Positions 25,401 to 36,700 of a stretch of DNA of 64,000 nucleotides are shown here, piece by piece; position 1 is the stretch's first letter; every line of letters begins with the position of its first letter. The position numbers and the translations under genes are program-made. The stretch lies in NCBI GenBank assembly GCA_040954595.2, contig CM082577.2, positions 310,001 to 374,000 on the forward strand, written 5' to 3'. The stretch comes from Balanoglossus misakiensis (lineage: Eukaryota; Hemichordata). The notes below the pieces were generated by a model. That model made no database searches and was not told where the DNA came from. It was given only the letters and a program-made list of their open reading frames with translations.

Positions 25401-28400
25401 CTGAACGGAAATCTTTATTCTGTTTGGATTTCTGTTCCCTATAAGATGATTTCACACACAGAACTATTACATGTACGTATTTGCTGGAACGCTACTTTTG
25501 GGGGATATAAATTAAAATTCCAGAAATAATCGCACAAAAAAGTTGTCTTTTTATTTGTCTCACCTGAAATATTTCTCAATTCCAACAACCACTATTGTCA
25601 GATTTTTGTCCACATAGATATCCTTCGCAATCATAGCATATGCTCTGAGTTGCATTTCTGAACCAGATGAGTAATTCCCATACTGTTCCTGTAAATCAAT
25701 CAATCAATCAAACAGTACAGAATACAAGAAGTTTATAAATATTTAATGCAATCAATAATTCCTAGACTGGTAGAATGTTATCATATACATTTGTCATGTC
25801 ACCAGACACTCCAGAGAAATAAGGCATGCATTCAAAGGAACCATATACATGTACATGGAGGGGTTATCTCAGTGACAAAAACAAAACAATGATAATTTGA
25901 AGGTAACTTCACCTGTTTGTATGCATGTACCATTTCAACAAATTGTGCAGCTTGTAGGATGACCAAGAGCTCAGCCTCATCAACAGAAGAGGTTGAGATG
26001 GATGATGACTGCAATGGATACATACAAGTAGTTGATATTTGCCTATCATTGGTTTGGTACGACTACTACATCACTCCGAAGATTCATAAAATTTATATTT
26101 CAGTATCATTTCTGTGCTTGGATAATACTCAAGAGTCTTGATTTTTGTCTTGCTTTGTACACAATAACTATTCTCATTTTGTCATTCAATACCTGTGAAT
26201 CCTGAGAGTCAGACTGGAATGCTTCTCTCTGCCAAGTGATGGCGTTCTCAACGGTCTGAAGAGTCAGCGAGTACTTGAGTTCCTTGGCCTGTAGATGCAT
26301 CAAGACATCGGCTCCACCCTGGCCCTCTACCAGTCTCTGGTCTAGTATAGTGGTCACATACTGTATGAAATGCAAAGGACCAAACCATGGTGGTGAGAGG
26401 GATAAATCTTAGGAGTTTGTGTGACACAAGTTTCTAGATGTGGTAATCTCACCTTAATACATTCCTCTGGTCTTGTGACTTTCAGTACTTGTCTTTCAGC
26501 CTGTAAAAAAATTGTTGTTGACAGAAAAGAGATAGATTACCTCACCATTGTCTTTTTGTCAAACTTTTGTCATGTCAATTTATAGTAAAAGTCAACCCTT
26601 GAATCCAATCATATGATATTGTAAGTGGCCAGCAGTGGTTTTTGTAACAAGACATCTGATTGGTGGATAACATCAAGAGATGCACTATGGATAGATTTAG
26701 TGTTGGCTGGTCCTACTAACCAGCTTCACTACATACCCTTTTCCTGGCTATTTCTCTTTCTTTTTCCATTTTCTTTTCTTCTCTTTCTTTTATCTTCTGC
26801 ATCCGTTCTCTCTCCTTGAGGAGCTTCATCTCTTCTCTCTGTTGCTGCTTCTGAGTTTTCTCCTTCTCTTTTTCTTTTTTGCGCAGCTGTTGGGGGTGAG
26901 CGGAATATTCTTATTTAGAGAGTGTGATCAAATATTTTCTCTGCTTCACATCTAGCTGTGACACCCAGAGTGCCTGTAGTAGAGGAGTTGAGGGGCACCT
27001 GAAATACACTTGGACATGGAAATTCTCCACATTCAGTGCTTGGCATCCTCCCAGGGTGTGAGAAGTGAACATGCATGAATTCTAAACCCCCACAACCCAG
27101 TTGAAACAGAGAGAAATAATAATATATTCTCCCTTTTTACGCCAAAACACACTTATTTCTTGATCTTCTGGATGGAAAGCATTTGATCACTTACAAGTGC
27201 TATTCTCTTGGCTTCTTCAATTTGTTCCGGGGACCGCTTCGTTTTCTTCCGCATTGGAGATGACGTGTTATCACTAACCTCACTATCAATGTCTCTGCGG
27301 ATAGCGTTCGATTCCCTGTCGTCAAAATTTCTCCTTTTCATAAAACCCAGCCTTGACGGTGATGTCTCTGATGCACTGTTACTACGGAGACTACTTTGAC
27401 TCTCCAAATCAGGGTTTATTTCACTACCTAGACTCCCCAGGTAGCCGGGCAATTTTGAGTCATCGCCGCTTGCTTTTCCTTGCAGTCGCTGCTTGAGCCG
27501 ACTTGTCAGGGAGACTGGCATTTTATAATCGTCGTCTTCACTTGAACTTGAGATGCACCATGTTGGATGGGTCATGGTTTTCTTTACATTTGTTGATTTC
27601 TTACCAGACGCTGACTCTCCATGTTCTGCCAGCTTGTCAGTTACACTGCTGGGCTTGAAGTTGGTGCTTGAAAGACTAACACTGGACTCGTCATCTGAAC
27701 TTGAAATTGTCCATGATTGATAGGTGCTTAAGGTTGACTTGGATTTAGTCTTTTTCACACAAATATCACTCATTCTGTTGCTTTCCTTAGTAACTGTATT
27801 ATCAACTATTTTATATGTGCGTTCAACCTTTGATGTTGAAGCTACAATGTCCTGATCATCATCTGAACCCGAAACAGACAATTTTTTAGTGGAAACTTTA
27901 TCTTTCCTTTTACTTGGACGGAAATCAACATTTTCTTTTAAAGTGCATTTTTCCCTTGCAGGTAAAAAAAGCTGATCATCAGATTCATCACTGATTTCAA
28001 CAGGACTCTTTTGTCTATATCTGTTGCTGCCAGTTCCACCAACAGATTTGCATCTGCTACCTGTGACATCCACAATGCATTTGATGTCTTTGGAAATGTT
28101 GCTCACATTCCTGGTTGCAACTGTTTCCTGGAGATCGGTTTTCAGAACTTCCACGGATGTGGAACTTTTCTGTGAAGAGATAAAATCCACAGCAGGAAGA
28201 TCTATGTCACTGACTTCATCTGTGCTGCTCAATTCCTCAACTGTGACAGTGCCTGTGTTTCGTTCATCCATTACTGTATTCCTGTGTCTTTTTGCAAAAT
28301 TCCCGGTTTCGTACCATCTTTTGATTGGTCCTTCATCATCATCATCATTTTGATGGTCTATGAGTTCCTACACAGATAGACAACAATGATCTAAATTTAT

Positions 28401-28814
28401 ATTGACGACATAATAATTGCAAAATAAAAATCTGCCAACTTTTTTTTATAGTACACTACTTTCACTTTGAACTAGATTCAATATTAAAGGGACATTAGCT
28501 GTAACAGACAAGCATTGTGATGAATTTAAGTAATGGTGATGAAATTGCCACAGCCGGTAGAATCATGGACGTCCATGGTAGAATCAACCTGAAAATTAAT
28601 TCCTATTAAAAATATACACATGTCAATTTCACCAAGTGAAACTTACATCACAATCGAGAAGTCCGTCTAAAACATGGTTGATAGTGCGTTGCACATTGCA
28701 AGTTCTCGTCAGGTCTGCGCGAATCGCTTCCTTGGACGCATTTGGAACAATGGCCAGCACCTGGTTGATTTCGGCCTCGGTCGGGCTGTATGTATCGGAA
28801 ATGCCAATCTCCAT
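22424..28814 (-). CDS. EME1: Crossover junction endonuclease subunit EME1/EME2 type, with N-terminal CUE-like domain
   Basis: Twelve exons: 28647-28814, 27195-28367, 26737-26886, 26453-26500, 26193-26360, 25913-26008, 25564-25688, 25309-25438, 25078-25193, 24754-24943, 23439-23495, 22424-22540. All junctions are in phase and give 845 residues (human EME1 570, EME2 379). EME is the non-catalytic partner of MUS81 in a nuclear endonuclease that cuts branched DNA in recombination and fork repair. Residues 10-52 resemble a CUE domain ([23 protein letters not shown]). Residues 57-447 are disordered and Ser/acidic, with four SIM-like repeats; 448-497 are a Lys/Glu-rich helix. The ERCC4-type region (about 500-680) starts RPEECIK and lacks the ERKxxxD catalytic motif, as EME proteins do. 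The C-terminal part has [45 protein letters not shown] and [15 protein letters not shown], nearly as in human EME1. A single EME here probably represents the ancestor of both vertebrate genes, so the symbol is approximate. It is head-to-head with MRPL27. Confidence 0.95.
23050..23062. repeat. G homopolymer, 13 bp
   Basis: A run of 13 G followed by AGGG, inside the intron before the last EME exon. Confidence 0.95.
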
Positions 28815-29181
28815 TGTTACAAAGTTATGCTAATTATCCCGAAATTATCACATCTTGAAATATTCTGAGAATGTTTGAATTCACCGCGACATTTCGACGT
28901 ACGCACTGCCATCAGTGAAGGTGTATTCTGAACAAAATATAGTCCCACTTTGTATGCGCAAATACTGACTCGAGTATCGTCTCTATTGTGAAAAATGAAG
29001 AAAAGAAGGTTTTTATGTTGTTAGTAGAGGACTTATAAATGTAATAAGTTAATCATTTGTTTGTGATGTAATTAAAAAGTTTAAGAATTCTTTTAAATAT
29101 TCATGCTCATTAGTGATAAGTCCATCAGTGACCTCCACGACCCGGAAGTATTTGCCGCAATGCTTTGATGGTGTCGGCAGC
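28815..29181. promoter_or_regulatory. Bidirectional promoter EME / MRPL27
   Basis: Only 367 bp separate the two start codons, which point away from each other. CCGGAAGT, a GABP/NRF-2-type ETS site, lies at 29142-29149, 32 bp before the MRPL27 ATG; such sites are common in nuclear genes for mitochondrial proteins. No TATA box is evident. Human EME1 and MRPL27 share the same head-to-head layout. Confidence 0.6.
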
Positions 29182-30458
29182 ATGTTGCTGTGTACGCAGA
29201 TCACAACGAAACTATTCGCAGGATCCGCGAAATTAGGTAAGCCTGACTCCGATCTGCGGATATTTGATTGTGTCTATTACAGCACACAGCGTCAACTTGA
29301 TTGTGGAAAGGAGTATTGCCATGGTGATACGGGGGGGGAGGGGCTTCAGAGGGGTATGACTCTCTCACAGCTCTCCTTAGCATAGGTTTCAATTGTGTGG
29401 TGAAACTAGATTTTATTTTCAAGATGTTTAAGAGATCTTCTTCCAAAATGATGTGAATGACAGGTTACCACCAACAGCAATAATGCTTATGTCCTATTTC
29501 CTATTTTTTACAGGTTTACCTGCCACCTCCAACCCATTTTTCATCAGTGCAGCAATTTCAGTATGTGGAGTGAGGTGGGCTTCCAAGAAATCTGGAGGTT
29601 CATCCAAAAACCATGGTGGTAAGAGCCCGGGCCAAAAGCTTGGTATTAAAAAGAAGGAAGGTGAGTCAATTAGCACCATCTGTGGTGGTTCACGAAAATC
29701 TGATGAAAATTATCTCATCAAGTAAATTGGGTTAATATACAGACCCATTAATGTACCTCAAGGCTTATGTGAGTTATCATTCTGTTGAAGTGTTAATGTT
29801 CTTTTTTCCCTGTCTGCACTTCAAAGGTGAATATGTACAGAAAGGGATGATACTCGTCCGACAAAAGGGATTCAGATGGTTTCCAGGATCATTTGTAAGT
29901 AGAAATAGTGATAATCATGACACAACAAAGTAGTCTAGAGATGTTTGATGTGTTTGTTTGTGGCTGAGCAGTAGCTATGACTGAAAAGTTACAAATATCT
30001 GAAGGCAAGTTCCACAACTGTGCAAATGGGCCAATCACCTGTGTTGGAGAACGCCCCCACAGGCCAACATCAGCAATATTTTGTCTTTACTGAGTGCCAA
30101 ATGGCTATAATGGACATACTTGCATGGTGAATTATTCCAAATACCTAAATTTCTACAGTTTATAAAAAAATGATTATAAGCAACTTTTTTCTGGTCCTTG
30201 GTCAACAGGTTTTGTTGCTATTTTAATAATCTGTAACATTTTTCGTAATATCTGCAGGTGGGAATTGGAAGGGACAAGACTCTGTATGCACTTCAACCAG
30301 GAGTCGTCAAATACACACAAGAAAGGTGGCAACCCAAACTGACTCTCTGGGGGATGTATGTGGCGCCTACCCTGTCAGACGAGGAAATGAACAGACATTT
30401 TGTGCATGTGATACCAGAACCACAGATTGGAAAATTTAAACTGGTAGCACAAACGTAA
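29182..30458 (+). CDS. MRPL27: Mitochondrial large ribosomal subunit protein bL27m
   Basis: Four exons: 29182-29236, 29514-29660, 29827-29894, 30258-30458, phases 1, 1, 0, giving 156 residues (human 148). Residues 1 to about 40 are basic or hydroxylated and hydrophobic without acidic residues (MLLCTQITTKLFAGSAKL), as expected for a mitochondrial targeting peptide. The bL27 core starts at WASKKSGGSSKNHGG and contains GQKLGIKKKEGEYV and ILVRQKGFRWFPG, then GIGRDKTLYALQPG, the part that folds near the peptidyl transferase centre and tRNA. The C-terminal extension (from about residue 110) is typical of the mitochondrial form. A poly(A) signal AATAAA lies at 30652-30657. Confidence 0.95.
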
Positions 30459-30651
30459 TTGAACAGACTCTTGGTGATTTTGCTTCTATGGCACCTGTAC
30501 AGATGCAGAACTAAATTAAATTTTTGGGGTGTTTAGTTACATCTGTAGACTTTCTTTTCTTAGTTCCGATATTTCTTAACAGGACAAAGTCACTCACTTA
30601 TGACAATTCAGAAAGTCAAAAACTTCAATGTGTGAACTGGAACTTTGATGA

Positions 30652-30657
30652 AATAAA
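30652..30657 (+). terminator. Poly(A) signal of MRPL27
   Basis: AATAAA, 194 bp past the stop codon, followed by a T/GT-rich stretch (TTGTGTTTTATT) about 25 bp on. Confidence 0.65.
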
Positions 30658-30670
30658 AGAACATTTTTAA

Positions 30671-33600
30671 GAATTGTCACTTGTGTTTTATTGCCATTAT
30701 TTTTATTAAGTCAGCTACCATTTCAAATACCAAATATACAAACTCACATGTGAAAAATAGTTAACAGGATAAAAATGATTCAGCATCAGGTACACCTTAC
30801 AGTTCTTTCTCAATCAAGTTTTGTAGAGAATTTAGTTTTTAAAAAGGCACAGTTCACCAAAGGAAACTGGTTCGGAAAATATATATCTGAAATTCCAACA
30901 AGTGGTATGTGTGAAATTTGACCTTTCCGAACCTCGTTACATGGCAATCCGCCCGTAACTTGTGTGACAACGTCAATCTGCAAACTATATACAAATATTC
31001 ATTGTGTTGCCAGAACTGTGCGTCATAGATCAGTTTGACCTTAACTCAACACTTCGATACAGGCACAGTCGTATTCTTTGCTCTACTTCAGGAACATGAG
31101 GCATAAATCTTATGTACCACTACAAAACTCACATAAATGAACTCTTGGGGAAAATATACATATTCCATCCAATTTCCGTATCAACAATATTTACAAACCG
31201 GTCATAAATCAGGCACAATGTTCATTTGAGAGACGATTTTTCCCTGATAGACAGAGAAACACTAAGTGCTCTGAAGCCTACGATACAAATGAATACATTC
31301 ACAACATCATAAAATATTTACAGATCAAATAAATTCAACTTCATTTTATACAAAAAATTAAGAGTGACTGCTGTAAACTGAGCCAACTCCTGAGAAAGTT
31401 GTAATACTTTTATGGGTGAATCAAGCCTCCATGATATAGCCACCGAAATATCTTGTTTTTTGTGTGCAAACTCTAGAATTTGCAGTGACTTCATTTATTG
31501 CTGTCTATGATACTGTGGGGGTGTCAGTCTCAAAACTGTAAAAAACTGCTCTGGGTTGTTGTGACAATGATGCAACGTGTGCGCCACCAATTCTGTCAAA
31601 ATTGCCAGACACAAAGCCCAAGATAATTGCTGTGTGTCTGTTTCTATGTTAGTACACACAATTGTACCACACTGTGTCACTAAAGTTATTAGAAACCACT
31701 CAGTGTGCAACATTCAAAACTGTGGTTCAAGGGCTCTTTGTTATCAGTTGTGGTGTCACTGTGACCCCACAGTTTTGAATGGTCTAGCTGCTGTACACAA
31801 AATTCAGCAATGTGCAAATTACAAGTTCAACAATTGTAGAGATGTGGTTGCGATGAAAATGACTTCAAACCAGAGCTCAGTAAAAAAAATCTGTCATCAA
31901 AAGATACAATAAGAAAAAGTGGAGGGGGCATTTTATACAAACATTTACACAACATTTTGATCAAGAGGGACTTGTCATTGTTGATTGATGCTTAACACAC
32001 TGACCTGTGCTGTCATAATGTCCTATCCGGGGTCAGACACACCCATGGGATATCAAACGTGTTGAAAAACAAATGATACAACGTGGTGATATAGAATGGG
32101 AGTTAAAGGTGACTCAGCCTTGCACTATTTTTTTGCGGCCAGAAACAGTGGAAACAAGTGGGGGACAATATACTTCCACTTGTGTTGAAATGAACACGTA
32201 GTAAAATTTAAGTTACAAAATTAAAATGAACTAAAATCAAGTAACTAACCGAAATATACAGCTGTATCATCCAATGTTTTCTCGTGCTAAACTGTAAGTA
32301 TAAATTCGTAATTATAGCAAACTGTAACACACGCGTCTATCTGTCGACCACACCAAAACTACTTAGGACCGAGTGTTCTCATACTAGTGAGGAATGAACC
32401 TTGCATGATAAAGCCTAAAATCAGCCTATGTGCATAACAAATAAGGACACTTACAAGCTCAACTTTGCCCTACAACATCCGGAAGGCAAAAATCTCTTTG
32501 CAGTCAACTTTAAAGAACACAATGCAAAAAAATAAAATATAACAACCATCAAGTAAATGGAATACTGAGCCACCTGCAGTTGTATGCATTAAAAAACACA
32601 TGAACAGGTGCTGTAAATATGTCTTGATTTGAACACAATTACTGCCATAGAATAAAGAACCACATTAAAAAAACTTTCAAATAAAAACACACGATACACA
32701 TTGTATACAAGTGAAATCTGATTCCAGGTTAATTTTATGGAGGGAAAAAATTTACCGACCAAGAAACTGGAATTTATGCATCAAGTATGCAATCTAATAA
32801 TAAAGAATGTTATTACCTGTATGTCTATTGTTATAGGCATGTCCAGACATGCTTCAAAATTCAGCAGAACATGACAATACTACCAGCCTCAGGATATACT
32901 GAGCCAGTGATATTTCTTGGCGCACCAAATTTCTGATATATTTTACAGAAATATATTTTGAGAAACTACTGGGAATGCCATAAGCCCCTTCAATCAACTA
33001 TCGTTTTTCAGCAAGCACAATTAATTACAAATTTGCAGGGACCAATTTTCCAGTTCATTCTTCCATGTGATCACAGCTTTATTGTGTCAACCATTGAAAA
33101 AAGATTCTACTCATGGACTGACAGCCAATAGCATGGATACAGAAGCAGTTTTAGCAGTTGACCAAAATATATCAAGACTTGTGTGTGCCATGTAATAATA
33201 CCACCGTCAGAGTAATAAATAAGAGAGTAGGGTCCTATTCACAATCAACATGTACTTTACCCTCAGAGAACAATATACATTACAGTTTCAGCAAATTACA
33301 ATAGTGGGCTGATATGTCATTTATGAAAAATTCAGCACAACACCGGCCCTGACAAATAATACATTATTGCAGCCGTTTCCTTCTCTTTTTGAAATTCAGC
33401 ATGTGATAATCAACAACAGCCTCGTATGGTTTTATCATGCATCAATGATACCAGAATAGCCCCAAGTGTCTCGTGGTATACCAGCACTGTTTCAGAAATA
33501 GCATGCGCCATGATATGTAATTTCCCATCTCTGCAAAACAGGCAATGTCTTGTTTGACTCTCAGAATTGGTTTTGTGAATTAATACTTCATTTTTTGTTT

Positions 33601-33745
33601 TGTAAATAAAAATACTGATATGTAGTACTTTCCAGAATGGAATGTCAATGATCGTGTATAGAAAATTCACCATTGGAAAAAAGATCATCTTTATATTGTC
33701 TGCCCGGTGTTCCGATCAGACGCGTTGAAACGTGTCTCTTGAAGT
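30671..33745. other. Convergent interval between MRPL27 and the TMC7-like gene
   Basis: No coding exon is recognised on either strand. The 3' untranslated region of the TMC7-like gene must lie in the right-hand part. Minus-strand AATAAA sequences occur at 31495-31500 and 30703-30708, and others could serve, so the end of that transcript cannot be fixed. Confidence 0.5.
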
Positions 33746-36700
33746 TCAAGTACTGCCTCCTATAAGAGGCACATTTGGATGTGCTGTGTATGGTATAGCC
33801 TGGTCTGCACCCCATGCTGCTCCAGGCTCATCTGGAGGAGGCTTATTGGCCAGTTCTGCCTTCTTTTTGTGCCCTCTACCCTGGTCTGGGTCCAGCTCTT
33901 GAAGTCTGGCAAGAAGGAACTGTTTGTCACGTCCTTCCCTGAAAAGAACACAAAAATGGCCGCACTTAGAGAGTGGGATATGGAAGAAAAGACCAATTTA
34001 TTCCCACCAACTGTAAAAGAGGCTGCAAACAGTAGTGGAATTACTTTGTTCCTTATTTCAACTGGCAATTTGAGATCTTTGACCCCCACTGACAATTTTG
34101 CAACTAAAATCTATACAATATAAAAAAAAATATTGTCAGATGCCCGACCTGCGCATACACCCTCCACACCTTCGTCTGACCTGCAGGTATTTACAGTAAT
34201 TTATGACACAAACAATAAAAGTCAAGAAAGCTACTGTTCACGATTTAGTTCCCTGAGCTATTTTCTACACACAGAGACAAAATCTGATCAATCCTGATTC
34301 TTGCCACAGAAACCACAAAAACGCAAATTGAACATTTTGCAGATAATCATTACTGCCAGTCTTCCATGCAACAGGTTGAGATTAGCACAGGTGTGTGATA
34401 GTTAGCAGTGTTTTTTTTTAATATTCAGACTGTACCAGGCAGTCTCCTAAATCACCTGCAAATGTGAGAAGTTCAAATAAAGCTGTCACATGTCGTCTGG
34501 CAACCAGAGTATATACGGCCGAAACAGCACTCTGACAGATATTTGGCATCAGAACAGTAGTCGCCCGTCACGAAGCAAAGGTATTTGAGATCTGCAGACA
34601 GGATGCATGGCAAACAAAAATGTTCTGCTTAAGGTCCTCGTCAGAAAAGGAGATTGAAAGCAAAGTGACTTGTTTACTCACATGACCAGTTGTTCCTTCA
34701 GCCTGACAACCATGCCTCGGTGTGCGCTCGCAATGGAGTGGTAGTAATACAACGCCAGGCTATTGAACAAAAAAAACATAAATTATGTTAAAATCCTGAG
34801 ACAGCCAGAGCACATTCATCATAAGAAATCAAATTGAATTCTCAGAAATCAAAATTCTGGGGAACATTGGAAGTTTGTTAACAGCAGTCAAGAATCAGGA
34901 AGTATCACTTCTGTTGACTGCACCCATTGATTCATGCCATCAGAATTTTTTTCTTGAAGCGGTCAAGCACTGTATTTTTATATATAAAACGTTTGCATGA
35001 AACTAAGAAGTGTCTTATAAGAATCCCAGTACACACAGGGTATATGATAAATTTGGAAATCTTACTGATAAATTCAAATAATGAGTAAGGCTTTATTGGA
35101 GCTTTTAACATATCTTGGTCAATGACTGTACATACAGTCTGCAATGTTGACGCTTGTGGGTTTTTTTTTCATTCTTTATAATTATACAATATCACCACAG
35201 TAACTATTGCTTGGCAATGTTGGTGTATTCATAAATGCTTAAATATACCCATTAATGTGTATCACTCATGCAATATGAAAAAAAAAATCTCTTGACTAGG
35301 ACAACTGGTGGATTTCCATATGTACCCAGCAGTTTCTCTTTATACAATGTAACAAGTGCACAATCAATACATTCCTTTCCTGCATATTTACATAAATTTC
35401 TCTGGCCTATTTCAGTGAAACACGAACCTGTGTTTGAAAACCAACACACATTATAAGTGACTTAGGTATGTCCTGGCAACATTTATGCATTGTCTGCTAA
35501 CACAATCTGTTCCCCAGGTGAAATATTACAAATCGGACTTCGTTGACGTCACATTTCATTCAATGCTTTCTAAGCTGAGCTAAAGCTGATTACCTGCCTT
35601 GGGACAGACTTTGGTTTAAAAAACCCAGCATTAAATATTTGTATTTTCTGTCATGCTTGGGCTTTTTTATTGAATAATTTTGAAAGAAAAACTACAAATA
35701 AGCAAGTCCTAGGTAAGTTGATTCTACTGTAATACTGGTGTCTGAATTTCTTTTGGTGTTTCAACTTTAAAAAATGAGAAAAAATCTTGGTCAACTCACC
35801 ACAGAATGATCAGGAAAGGCACAGCAAAACCAGCTGAGAAAATGAAGTCGATTATGCCTTGTATCCATGAGGGCCAGCTATCCACTGTAACAGTCATGGT
35901 GTGCCACATGGTGGTTTGGTTACGGAATGGTCCACATGCTCTGGATGGCTCCATTCTGGGTGAAGAGAGGGACAAAATACACACAGTGGTGTTGAGTGAT
36001 GGTGTAAATCAGTAGGAGTCATCACCAGATATATTGTGGATTCTAGACTGTTATTCTTTTAATTTGGCGGCAAATAGGACAGCCAAAAAGATGTGGTATT
36101 TTGGATTAAAATCAGATCTACAGTGGATGTGACTGATGAAGGGACAAATACCATGCCTACAGTTGGGGGGGGGGGGGGGGGGGAGGTAAGCCAGACAACT
36201 TACTGAACCATACTGTATCCAATGGGAATCAAACACAACATGAAAGCAATGAGTAAAACTATCATGAAGAAGGAGTTCGATCTGGATGCCCGATAAGGCC
36301 TGGACGGTGGTAAGAAGTTGTAAATCAGACTCCACTTCTTCAGGTAGAAGAAAATGAAGGATTTCATGACACAGATTGATGGAAGCAGAGGACTGAAGAA
36401 GGCACCCAACCTGTGAATCAAGAACAGCATTGTCAAAATCTGATCACTACTCTCTCATGATTATCCATAAAAATGTTCAAAAGTGAATAACTGTTCTTGA
36501 ACCATTTTCAGGAATCTCATGGCCAATTGATGTTTTGATAATTCATGCAGAAGAGAATTATTGCTCTTGAGCCAACGTTTTCTAAACATTTCAATTTGTT
36601 ATATATTGGGAAGATTTTCATGTGAAATTTCTACATGGATAAATGTTCCTACTTCAAACAACAGTGTGTTGTTGAGTGCAACATATTATGATCTTTATTT

